Of a stretch of 13,649 nucleotides of DNA, positions 7,044-13,649 are shown piece by piece (the first letter of the stretch is position 1; each line of letters starts with the position of its first letter). This DNA comes from Bacteroidia bacterium (GTDB lineage Bacteria; Bacteroidota; Bacteroidia; UKL13-3). The stretch is taken from NCBI GenBank assembly GCA_022402405.1, contig JAKRSG010000202.1:1-13649 (forward strand), in the 5' to 3' direction. The translations under genes and the position numbers were made by a program. The notes below the pieces were generated by a model that was given only the letters and a program-made list of their open reading frames with translations, was not told the origin of the DNA and did not search any database.

Positions 7044-8160
7044 TGCCGCCATTATTGGTGGGGGCTTAGGCGGATTAACCTTGGCTATTAAATTGGCACA
7101 AAAAGGCCATTCGGTTTTATTGTTAGAAAAAGAAACATACCCTTTTCACAAAGTTTGCGGTGAATATATTTCATTAGAAAGTTATGATTTTTTAGAAAGC
7201 TGCGGACTTAATTTATCTGATTTACAGGTTCCCATAATTACCCAATTAGGTGTAAGTGCTCCAAACGGAACCTATTTAAAAAGCGAATTACCCTTAGGAG
7301 GATTTGGTATTAGCAGGTTTACCCTCGATAAATTACTATTTGATTTATGTTTAAAAACAGGTGTAATAGCACTTCAAAATTGCAAGGTAAATACAGTAGA
7401 ATTTAATCAAAATTTATTTACTATTCAAAGCAGTGAAGGACTTTTTAAAGCTCGGTATACCTTTGGGGCGTATGGAAAAAAAAGCAATTTAGACATTCAC
7501 TTAAACCGAGATTTTACCAAAGAAATTAAACAGGGTAAAAGCAATTATATCGGAGTAAAATATCATATAGAAATCCCCTTCCCAGATAATTTAATTGAGC
7601 TGCATAATTTTGAAGATGGCTACTGCGGCATATCCAAAATTGATGGCAACAAATACTGTTTATGCTACCTAAGCACCCAAGAAAACCTGAGCAAAAACAG
7701 CAATCAAATTAAGGAAATGGAGAGAAATATTCTCTTCAAAAATCCCTACTTAAAAAAAATCTTCAGTGAAGCCAAATTCTTATACCAAAAACCTCTTGTA
7801 ATTTCTCAAGTTCGGTTTGAACCAAAGCCGGTGATAGAGCAGCATGTTATTATGTTAGGCGATGCCTCTGGTTTGATTGCACCTTTATGTGGGAATGGAA
7901 TGAGTATGGCCATGAGAGCTGCGGATATTATAAGTAAAATTTTCCCTTCAGACCTTGAGAGTGAAAAGGTACGTGCAGACTTTGAAAGGCAATATAAAAA
8001 ACTTTGGAAGGCAAATTTTTCTACCCGATTAGCCTTCGGAAGGAGTTTTCAAAAATTATTTGGTTCAGCCAAAATTACCTGGCTAGTTATTGTACTACTT
8101 AAACCATTCCCAAGCTTGCTTAAAAAACTTATTCGGTTAAGTCATGGAGAAAAGTTTTAA
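7021..8160 (+). CDS. FAD-dependent oxidoreductase of the geranylgeranyl reductase / aromatic hydroxylase type
   Basis: This 379-aa flavoprotein has an N-terminal FAD-binding Rossmann fold: DAAIIGGGLGGLTLAIKL (8-25, GxGxxG at 13-18) and acidic Glu36 at the end of strand 2. The FAD-binding GD motif is LGDASGLIAPLCGNG (279-293), with Asp281 expected to contact the ribityl chain. The VCGEYIS stretch (45-51) matches the CGE region seen in geranylgeranyl reductase-like and related monooxygenase-type flavoproteins. The last 30 or so residues are hydrophobic then basic (WLVIVLLKPFPSLLKKLIRL), suggesting membrane association and a lipidic substrate. The start at 7021 overlaps the methyltransferase end by 23 nt. 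The pair recalls methyltransferase-flavoprotein tailoring pairs such as srsB-srsC in Streptomyces alkylresorcinol clusters, but reductase versus hydroxylase cannot be decided here. Confidence 0.88.
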   Translation: MTHTIVYDAAIIGGGLGGLTLAIKLAQKGHSVLLLEKETYPFHKVCGEYISLESYDFLESCGLNLSDLQVPIITQLGVSAPNGTYLKSELPLGGFGISRFTLDKLLFDLCLKTGVIALQNCKVNTVEFNQNLFTIQSSEGLFKARYTFGAYGKKSNLDIHLNRDFTKEIKQGKSNYIGVKYHIEIPFPDNLIELHNFEDGYCGISKIDGNKYCLCYLSTQENLSKNSNQIKEMERNILFKNPYLKKIFSEAKFLYQKPLVISQVRFEPKPVIEQHVIMLGDASGLIAPLCGNGMSMAMRAADIISKIFPSDLESEKVRADFERQYKKLWKANFSTRLAFGRSFQKLFGSAKITWLVIVLLKPFPSLLKKLIRLSHGEKF

Positions 8161-8217
8161 GAACAAGTCACGAACATTTGAATGAAACTTTTCTAAAAGC
8201 TTGCTGTTTCTACCTAT

Positions 8218-8910
8218 ATGAAAAATTATTTAGTAGTAGGTGGCAGCAGTGGAATTGGACTAGATATAGCCAAAAATTTAGCCCAAGCTGGCAATCAGGT
8301 TACGGTATTAGCTAGAAGTTGGAAAGAAGATACTCTGCCAGAAAACATACATTTTAGTGCGGTTGATATAAGTTTAGACGAGCCCGAGTTTCCGGCTATT
8401 TCGGAGGCAATAGATGGCTTAGTTTATTGTCCGGGTACCATTAATTTGCGTCCGTTTAAAGCTATGAAGCAAGCAGAGTTTATGAACGATTTACAGATTA
8501 ATTATTTGGGAGCCATAAAAAGTATTCAGAAATATTTACCTCAATTACAAATGAGCTCTCATCCTTCTATTGTTTTATTTAGCACGGTTGCAGTAAAAAA
8601 GGGCATGCCATTTCATGCGAGTATTGCCGGAGCAAAAGGTGCTGTAGAAGGCCTAACTAAATCCTTAGCTGCTGAGTTTGCTCCAAAAATAAGGGTAAAT
8701 GCCATAGCACCATCCCTTACAGAAACTCCCTTAGCGGCTAAATTATTGAATACAGAAGCCAAAATCTCTTCCGCAGCTGAACGCCATCCACTCAAAAAAA
8801 TTGGTTCAGCCCAAGACATTAGTAAAGCATGTTTGTATTTACTAAATGCAGAATGGGTAAGCGGAGAAATACTTTCGGTAGACGGCGGAATGAGTAGCAT
8901 TGGCTCTTAA
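8218..8910 (+). CDS. SDR-family protein lacking the canonical catalytic tyrosine
   Basis: This 230-aa protein has a short-chain dehydrogenase/reductase fold. The nucleotide-binding loop is VVGGSSGIG (6-14), a variant of TGxxxGxG. YCPGTI (70-75) stands in place of the usual NNAG, Asn95 is the active-site asparagine, Ser122 the catalytic serine and Lys140 the catalytic lysine. VDGG at the end is typical of the family. The position four residues before Lys140, normally the catalytic Tyr of YxxxK, is Ile136 (IAGAK). Either catalysis differs, or the protein binds the nucleotide in another role. I recall related Bacteroidota SDRs with a similar replacement, so this may be a subfamily trait. A 57-nt gap upstream, the largest in this run, could hold a promoter, but no convincing one is visible. 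The flavin reductase-like gene follows after 1 base. Confidence 0.92.
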   Translation: MKNYLVVGGSSGIGLDIAKNLAQAGNQVTVLARSWKEDTLPENIHFSAVDISLDEPEFPAISEAIDGLVYCPGTINLRPFKAMKQAEFMNDLQINYLGAIKSIQKYLPQLQMSSHPSIVLFSTVAVKKGMPFHASIAGAKGAVEGLTKSLAAEFAPKIRVNAIAPSLTETPLAAKLLNTEAKISSAAERHPLKKIGSAQDISKACLYLLNAEWVSGEILSVDGGMSSIGS

Positions 8911-8911
8911 C

Positions 8912-9535
8912 ATGGAAAAAATATTAAGAAAAAACGATATTGGTTCATTAGAAAAACAGTACAGAACCAACTTAATAAACGGTTTACATGGGTTTAAGTC
9001 GGCGATGCTAATTGGCACACAAAATTTAGAGGGGTTAACAAATTTGGCTCTCTTCTCCCAAGTAATTCACATAGGAGCCAATCCGGCCATGATGGGCATT
9101 TTGCATAGGCCTGTAAGTGTAGAAAAGCATACGTATGAAAACATCATGGCTACGCATCAGTTTACTATAAATCATGTGCCATTAGAGATGTATAAACAAG
9201 CTCATCATACTTCTGCTAGATACGAAAGAACGGAAAGCGAGTTTGAGCATGCCGGATTTCATCCATATTATTCGAGCCAGTTGATTGCTCCATATGTAGC
9301 TGAAAGTCCTATTAAAATAGGCCTTTCATTAGCAGAAATAATTCCGGTAAAAAGCAACAACACCCTGCTAATAGTTGGAAGCATAGAAGAAATAATTATA
9401 GACGACTCTGCGTTATGTGAGGAAGGTTTTATAGATTTGGATCAGACCAAAACAGCATTGGTTCATGGCTTAGAAACCTATTATAAAGCAGAAAAAATAG
9501 AACGACTTGCATATGCTAAACCACATAAAAAATAA
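8912..9535 (+). CDS. Flavin reductase-like (FMN-binding split barrel) protein
   Basis: This 207-aa cytoplasmic protein has the flavin reductase-like split-barrel pattern. An N-terminal segment around GLHGFKSAMLIGTQNLEG leads into TNLALFSQVIHIGANPAMMGILHRP (the flavin-phosphate contact region), then TYENIMATHQFTINHV, which matches the TxxNI...FvvN pattern of the family. The second half carries LSLAEIIPVKSNNTLLIVGSIEEIIID, the usual core strands. It probably binds FMN and either reduces free flavin with NAD(P)H or acts on a bound substrate; its partner is unknown. An in-frame TTG at 8900 lies inside the SDR gene, and the ATG at 8912 is preferred. It sits 1 base after the SDR stop and overlaps the MsrA gene by 23 nt, so the three genes are likely cotranscribed and may form one redox function. 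Confidence 0.88.
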   Translation: MEKILRKNDIGSLEKQYRTNLINGLHGFKSAMLIGTQNLEGLTNLALFSQVIHIGANPAMMGILHRPVSVEKHTYENIMATHQFTINHVPLEMYKQAHHTSARYERTESEFEHAGFHPYYSSQLIAPYVAESPIKIGLSLAEIIPVKSNNTLLIVGSIEEIIIDDSALCEEGFIDLDQTKTALVHGLETYYKAEKIERLAYAKPHKK

Positions 9536-10193
9536 TTTACTTTTACTCTTTAGTTTAGGGAGTATAACGAGCAGTTTGGTATCTTGCCAATCGAGTCAGG
9601 ATAAAAAAACAGCAAACACATATAACAAGGCAAAAATGGAATTACAAACAAATGAGAAATTAGATTCTGCCATTTTAGGGGCAGGATGTTTTTGGTGTGT
9701 AGAGGCCGTGTTTCAGAGAGTACCAGGAGTTAAACAGATACTTTCTGGGTATAGCGGCGGACAATTAGAAAATCCCAGTTATGAGGCTGTTTGCGATGGT
9801 AGCACCGGACATGCAGAGGTAATTAAATTGGTTTATAATCCAGAGGAAGTAAGTTTTGCCACCCTCCTATCTGTGTTTTGGCAAACCCACGACCCAACCA
9901 CACTAAACCGACAAGGAAATGATATTGGTACACAATATCGCTCGGCCATATTTTATTTGAATGAGGAGCAAAAAACAACAGCAGAAAAACTTAAAAAAGA
10001 CCTAGATGCAAGTGGAGCGTTTGGTGCCCCAATTGTAACAGAGATAAGTGCATTTACAAACTTCTATCCTGCCGAAGAATACCATCAAAACTACTATAAC
10101 CAGAATAGCTCGCAAGGATATTGCAGATATGTTATAGCACCCAAATTAGAGAAGTTTGAGAAAGTATTTGGAGAGCAGTTTAGGAAGAAATAA
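9513..10193 (+). CDS. msrA: Peptide methionine sulfoxide reductase MsrA, predicted lipoprotein
   Basis: MsrA reduces the S-epimer of methionine sulfoxide in damaged proteins. The 226-aa product has the catalytic motif GCFWC (58-62, nucleophile Cys59), Glu64, GYSGG (79-83), STGHAEV (97-103) and a late Cys204 in QGYCRY that fits a resolving cysteine. The N-terminus is a lipoprotein signal: NHIKNN, a hydrophobic core, and lipobox LVSC with Cys25. The protein should therefore be an envelope lipoprotein repairing exported proteins. Residues 26-45 form a linker. An internal ATG at 9636 (Met42) has AAGG five bases upstream and would give a cytosolic enzyme without the signal. The ATG at 9513 is preferred over the in-frame TTG at 9507, and it lies within the preceding gene. 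The stop is 4 bases from the convergent - strand gene. No MsrB domain is fused. Confidence 0.95.
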   Translation: MLNHIKNNLLLLFSLGSITSSLVSCQSSQDKKTANTYNKAKMELQTNEKLDSAILGAGCFWCVEAVFQRVPGVKQILSGYSGGQLENPSYEAVCDGSTGHAEVIKLVYNPEEVSFATLLSVFWQTHDPTTLNRQGNDIGTQYRSAIFYLNEEQKTTAEKLKKDLDASGAFGAPIVTEISAFTNFYPAEEYHQNYYNQNSSQGYCRYVIAPKLEKFEKVFGEQFRKK

Positions 10194-10197
10194 TAGC

Positions 10198-10938
10198 TTA
10201 TAACAGAATGTAAAAAGCAGCGCGAGTAACCAGAATATTATTTAACCCATGTCTTATTAAAGCAGCACGAGCGGTACTCAATTTAATTTCTTCAGGCGAA
10301 TAATAGTCTTCAGATTCAATTAACTTCCCAAACATCAAGATAGGCAAGTTATATTCTAAGGATAAATCTATTACATATTTATCCTTGTATATTCTTCTAA
10401 AACCACCTGCATAGCCAATAGAGAAATCTATGGCCGAACCAGCATCAATTTCTTCTTTGTTATTGTTTAGATATGCATTGTTAAATTGAGTAAAACCAAG
10501 CGTTAAGCCTCTATAAGAACCAGCAGGAGCACAATGCTGAAAAGCTTTTTGAAACCTCAATTTCAAATTAAACATGGAGCTCTTGCTGTAACTAAAATCT
10601 GCATTACCTAGTCCGTATGAGTCGATATCATTCTTACCATAAACACCCACTTGTTGGAAGGTAGCATCTAAAACCATGGTTCTAATATTGCTTGTTACAT
10701 ATCCCAAACTTACACCCACTTGAGGCGGATTAAACATATAGAATTGAGATTCCCCTTTTGAATTGATAGAGCTTGCAGCACCATTAAATAATCCATAAAT
10801 ATTGGGCATATACAAAACTGTAGCACCAACAATTCCTCTTTTACCTAAATATCCAGCCACCTTTTGAGCAAAAACATTATTAGATAGGCAACTTATAGAA
10901 CCCACAATTAGGCTCAATAAAACTAACTTATTCTTCAT
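10198..10938 (-). CDS. Secreted protein, probable outer-membrane beta-barrel, function unknown
   Basis: This 246-aa protein has a Sec signal peptide (MKNK, hydrophobic core, likely cleavage A24|Q25). The mature part is rich in Gly, Tyr, Phe and Asn, with short alternating hydrophobic stretches separated by polar turns, such as PQVGVSLGYV, MFNLKLRFQKAF, RGLTLGFTQF, SAIDFSIGYAGGF and YVIDLSLEYNLPI. That pattern suggests a small beta-barrel, although the terminal residue is Leu rather than the typical Phe/Tyr. No named family is recognised. Its ATG overlaps the TGA of the M48 protease gene as ATGA (10935-10938 on this strand), so translation is probably coupled and the two proteins probably work together, perhaps as client, cofactor or partner of the protease. 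The 3' end faces msrA with 4 bases between the two stop codons and no visible terminator hairpin. Confidence 0.8.
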   Translation of the reverse strand: MKNKLVLLSLIVGSISCLSNNVFAQKVAGYLGKRGIVGATVLYMPNIYGLFNGAASSINSKGESQFYMFNPPQVGVSLGYVTSNIRTMVLDATFQQVGVYGKNDIDSYGLGNADFSYSKSSMFNLKLRFQKAFQHCAPAGSYRGLTLGFTQFNNAYLNNNKEEIDAGSAIDFSIGYAGGFRRIYKDKYVIDLSLEYNLPILMFGKLIESEDYYSPEEIKLSTARAALIRHGLNNILVTRAAFYILL

Positions 10939-13214
10939 TTTTTGATAGAATTAAAAAAGTTATAAAACTCAGCCTTCATTAAATCTTTATGGTCGGGAGA
11001 ATCATATTCTGCCGAGTAATCTGCCACTACTTTACCTGTTTTAATATCTACAATGGGAATAGAAATAGCACTATACCTTTGATATTTAAACAATGATACC
11101 ATAACTGCTACAAATAAAGGAGGATTATAAGCGGTATATAGCATATTTAACAATAAGAAAGATTGGTTATATGGCAATATAATAGAACGCGTATTAACAA
11201 AAGAAACATATTGAGTTCCGTATCGCTCACAAATTTGAGCAATTTGATTATACTCGGATGGGAGTATTTCGGTTAAATGCCTATTAGTAATTCGCTCCAT
11301 TTTCCACGACTCCAAAACATTTCTATCGTTATAATAAATAGAATCATTTACCTTAAAGTCTACAGGATTAAAAATTTGTAATTCAATACCAGCTAAGTTG
11401 GCACATTCTTGTAAACTACTTACCAATTCTCTTTGCTTATTTTGGATAGCAAAATACTTAACCGGTTTACCAGAAGTTAAATCTAAGTTTACATTACTTA
11501 CATCAATAATTAAAATTTTATCTGTTTTAAAGGGCTCTTCTTTTTTAAGACGTTTTTGGGCTGATACGTTTTTGGCCTTTTTATCAGTAGAAGCAGATCT
11601 TGCAGATGAGCTACTGCGCTCTTTTGATGGCTCATCCTCCTCTGCATCATATTGTTCAATCTCTGTTGGATTATCTTTTTGATAGGCTATTACATCCCTA
11701 GAAATAGAATTAAAAACACGTTTGAATTGATCATTTTCTATTAAATCGGGAATAGCATATCGTACAAAAGTCTGGTTCTTATTCTTTTTAGTTTTACGAA
11801 TCATACCCCCAGAGCTGGAGTTATATTTTTTACGTTTAGCTTGGGTCTGAACCACCTCAATGTTATAAAAGCTAGCAATCGAATCTTCGTTATAATCAGG
11901 AAGCTTAGCAAAATAATTTATGTCGGTTGTAACCTTGCTAATAAAGTATTTAGTTATACCATGAGTAAACAATTTCACCTCATCTAATTTGGGTTCAGCC
12001 AAGTGAATATCCCAAGCACTACGAAGGGCCAACATATTAATTTCATCTGCACTAAGCGATTTAAACAATTGATGAAACTTACTTATCTCTCCTTTAATAT
12101 TTTTAGGTTTTTTGATAACCGAGGCAGTATTTCCAGAGTTAATATTAGCAAGTAAATAATAATATGATTTAACCTTTTGGTTCAGCAAAAATGGATGTTT
12201 AGGGTATTCTTGTAACAATAATTCTATGTGATAAAGTGCATTAACATACTCCTTTTCATGCAAGTAGGTTTCACACAAGGCAAACTGACAAGCCTTTTTA
12301 ATATTGAGGAAATCAGCCTCATTTACCTGAAAAACTGAAGCCGATTTATTAGAAGAAGACTCAAACTTTTTTATGAGTGCTGCCTGACGTTTTGAGCAAC
12401 TTGGGTGCGAGTGTAACGAATCATTTTCATCATCAAATGGAATAGTAGGAATGATAGAATCAGAATAATACACCCTTGGTATTTTAAGGTAAGCCGACTC
12501 GAAAACACTTTTCTCAAATGTTTTATTAGTTAGTGGATAGTCGGATAGTTTTAACAATTCAAAAACTTGGGTGGCAGCAGACAAAGGATAATTTGAGTTA
12601 CGATAAATTTCGAAGCCAATATCGTCTGCTTCAAATTCTTGATTGCGCGAAAACTTACTTAAAACAACCTCATAAAATTCCTCTTCACTCATATCTTCTA
12701 CCTCCGAATCAACTCCAAATTTGTAGCGTTCAAAGGCATGTTTCTGCTTAAAATGGGCAATCTCATGTGCCATCACAAAAGCCAACTGCGCCTCATTCTC
12801 TAATCGAGAAAACAAGCCCATATTAAAAAAAATCATCCCGTTGGTAAACGTAAATGCATTTACTTCAGATGAATTTACCAAATAGAATTTTACCTTTTTC
12901 CTAAGTTCAGGATCTTTAGCTAGTAATTTATCTGCCACTAAATCTAAATATCTGTTAGATTTACTATACGCAATTACTTTCCCTGAGTTTAAAAATCTAT
13001 CAATAAAATAATCGTTAGACTCTTTAAAATCTTTGATTTTTACCTTAGATTTTTTTAGAGGGCTTCCTAAATCTAAGTCGTTTAGGATGCCCTTTCTATT
13101 CGTAAATTCTGTACCTAAGGGGTATATCGTTCTGAACCAATCTTTATGCTCTTGGGCAAAAGTTGTTAAGGATAATAAGCACAAAAATATGCTCGAAAAT
13201 AAATTAGTTTTCAA
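10935..13214 (-). CDS. M48-family metalloprotease with TPR-like middle and CsgG/LpoB-like C-terminal domain
   Basis: This 759-aa secreted zinc protease starts with a signal peptide (1-20, TFA|Q). The peptidase core has HEIAH (150-154) for two zinc-binding histidines and catalytic Glu151, Glu195 in FEADDIGF as third ligand, and a HPSCSKRQAAL block (270-280) like the HPxxxxR motif of M48 enzymes. Residues about 300-360 look TPR-like (KKACQFALCETYLHEKEY...), recalling BepA-type M48-TPR proteins. Residues 519-562 form a charged, Ser/Lys-rich linker. About 563-759 resemble the CsgG/LpoB/DUF4136 fold by eye: ILIIDVSNVNLD first strand, a helix, YVSFVNT, a hydrophobic stretch (684-708), IVDIKTGKVVADYSAEYDS and a final helix. 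This last assignment is inference. The start is TTG: the in-frame TAG is only two codons upstream and the next Met is residue 127. It overlaps the upstream gene by 11 nt and the downstream one by 4 nt. Confidence 0.9.
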   Translation of the reverse strand: MKTNLFSSIFLCLLSLTTFAQEHKDWFRTIYPLGTEFTNRKGILNDLDLGSPLKKSKVKIKDFKESNDYFIDRFLNSGKVIAYSKSNRYLDLVADKLLAKDPELRKKVKFYLVNSSEVNAFTFTNGMIFFNMGLFSRLENEAQLAFVMAHEIAHFKQKHAFERYKFGVDSEVEDMSEEEFYEVVLSKFSRNQEFEADDIGFEIYRNSNYPLSAATQVFELLKLSDYPLTNKTFEKSVFESAYLKIPRVYYSDSIIPTIPFDDENDSLHSHPSCSKRQAALIKKFESSSNKSASVFQVNEADFLNIKKACQFALCETYLHEKEYVNALYHIELLLQEYPKHPFLLNQKVKSYYYLLANINSGNTASVIKKPKNIKGEISKFHQLFKSLSADEINMLALRSAWDIHLAEPKLDEVKLFTHGITKYFISKVTTDINYFAKLPDYNEDSIASFYNIEVVQTQAKRKKYNSSSGGMIRKTKKNKNQTFVRYAIPDLIENDQFKRVFNSISRDVIAYQKDNPTEIEQYDAEEDEPSKERSSSSARSASTDKKAKNVSAQKRLKKEEPFKTDKILIIDVSNVNLDLTSGKPVKYFAIQNKQRELVSSLQECANLAGIELQIFNPVDFKVNDSIYYNDRNVLESWKMERITNRHLTEILPSEYNQIAQICERYGTQYVSFVNTRSIILPYNQSFLLLNMLYTAYNPPLFVAVMVSLFKYQRYSAISIPIVDIKTGKVVADYSAEYDSPDHKDLMKAEFYNFFNSIKK

Positions 13215-13649
13215 TTTCTAACTTGTTAATATAGAAAATAGTACGGTTTTTCTTTTCGTCTTTCGACCTTTCTTTAGCTTTTGCATCAGATGTAATTTTC
13301 TGAACTCCAAATGCAATATAATAGTTATCGTACCAATATTCTGTACCGCTTACCTCGCCAGTTCTAGAAACTAAATGCTTAACTTTTTTATCCTTAGTAT
13401 TGGTTTCAACCTTCATCAACGACACTTCAGAATCTACTTTATCGTTGTAAATAACCTTGGAATAAATGGCACCTCCATTGTTGTAAACTACTTTAATTCC
13501 TTCATCCTCTAACTCATAAAAATCAAACTTTTTGGCTCTAGAAAAAGAAAGCGGACCATCAGTAATTTTAAATCCGTTCTCCCATTTCATGTTACCTTCC
13601 ATGTCAAAGGCCATAACCAAAGCTCCAATATACTTATAGCCATCAAAAA
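13204..13649 (-). CDS. 3' end of an envelope-type protein of unknown function
   Basis: The frame is open to the right edge and ends at TAA (13206-13204), leaving 147 C-terminal residues visible; the start is outside the window. The methionines near 13617 are internal, because the frame continues upstream as FDGYKYIGAL. The segment is strand-rich: IGALVMAFDMEGNMKWENGFKI looks like a beta-propeller or WD-like blade (strand, D-x-x-G turn, strand with Trp), followed by KVVYNNGGAIYSKVIY, TEYWYDNYYIAFGVQKI and RTIFYINKL. I recall similar EYWYDN...YGVQ tails in Bacteroidota proteins of unknown function, but cannot verify this. It overlaps the M48 protease start by 11 nt, so it is the upstream member of the same operon and may supply a client-binding or scaffold partner. 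Confidence 0.8.
   Translation of the reverse strand, partial: FDGYKYIGALVMAFDMEGNMKWENGFKITDGPLSFSRAKKFDFYELEDEGIKVVYNNGGAIYSKVIYNDKVDSEVSLMKVETNTKDKKVKHLVSRTGEVSGTEYWYDNYYIAFGVQKITSDAKAKERSKDEKKNRTIFYINKLEIEN

Noticed and set aside
8161..8217. Promoter or terminator in the 57-nt gap before the SDR gene
   Set aside because: TTTG at 8177-8180 has no acceptable TAnnTTTG partner at the right spacing. The possible GAAAC/GTTTC pairing (8184-8188 with 8206-8210) has a poor loop and no T run.
8900..8911. TTG at 8900 as start of the flavin reductase-like gene
   Set aside because: It lies inside the SDR gene, and the ATG at 8912 directly after the SDR stop is the simpler start.
10170..10230. Bidirectional terminator between the convergent msrA and outer-membrane protein genes
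   Set aside because: The stops are only 4 bases apart and no stable hairpin with flanking T/A runs is visible.
1..13649. CRISPR arrays, transposases, attachment sites or phage genes
   Set aside because: No regularly spaced repeats, integrase or transposase motifs, or terminal inverted repeats were found. The window reads as core chromosomal sequence.

Overview
The window looks like a chromosomal segment of a low-GC member of the Bacteroidota. The evidence is a long SecA (1109 aa) with extra N-terminal and mid-protein segments and a C-terminal zinc tail, weak or absent Shine-Dalgarno sequences at most starts, tightly packed genes, and envelope proteins of kinds common in that phylum. I see no insertion sequence, phage gene, CRISPR array, tRNA or rRNA. 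The genus cannot be fixed from sequence alone.

Layout: (1) 1-594 is the 3' end of an unrecognised + strand gene, closed by a clear intrinsic terminator at 633-670. (2) 671-914 is a non-coding leader with two palindromes. (3) 915-10193 holds nine + strand genes: secA, deoC, a secreted SPOR-domain protein, a fumarylacetoacetate hydrolase (FAH) family enzyme, a class I methyltransferase, an FAD-dependent oxidoreductase, an SDR-family protein, a flavin reductase-like protein and a lipoprotein MsrA. Seven of the eight junctions run from 23-nt overlaps to 11-nt gaps. The exception is 57 nt before the SDR gene, so this is probably one long operon or two. (4) 10198-13649 is a convergent - strand operon: the 3' end of a probable envelope protein gene, a 759-aa M48 metalloprotease with extra domains, and a secreted probable outer-membrane protein. 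These are joined by 11-nt and 4-nt overlaps.

How the genes fit together: SecA drives export of signal-peptide proteins, and five products here carry or probably carry such signals (SPOR protein, MsrA, M48 protease, its partner, and perhaps the right-edge protein). The methyltransferase/flavoprotein pair resembles tailoring enzymes of lipid-phenol or quinone pathways, but no polyketide synthase is in view. The SDR and flavin reductase-like genes form a second redox pair with MsrA behind them. The least ordinary part is the - strand operon. Its protease has an M48 zinc site, a TPR-like helical middle, a charged linker and a C-terminal domain that looks to me like the CsgG/LpoB type, and it is translationally coupled to a barrel-like partner. 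This resembles an uncharacterised envelope quality-control or assembly module, but that function is inference.
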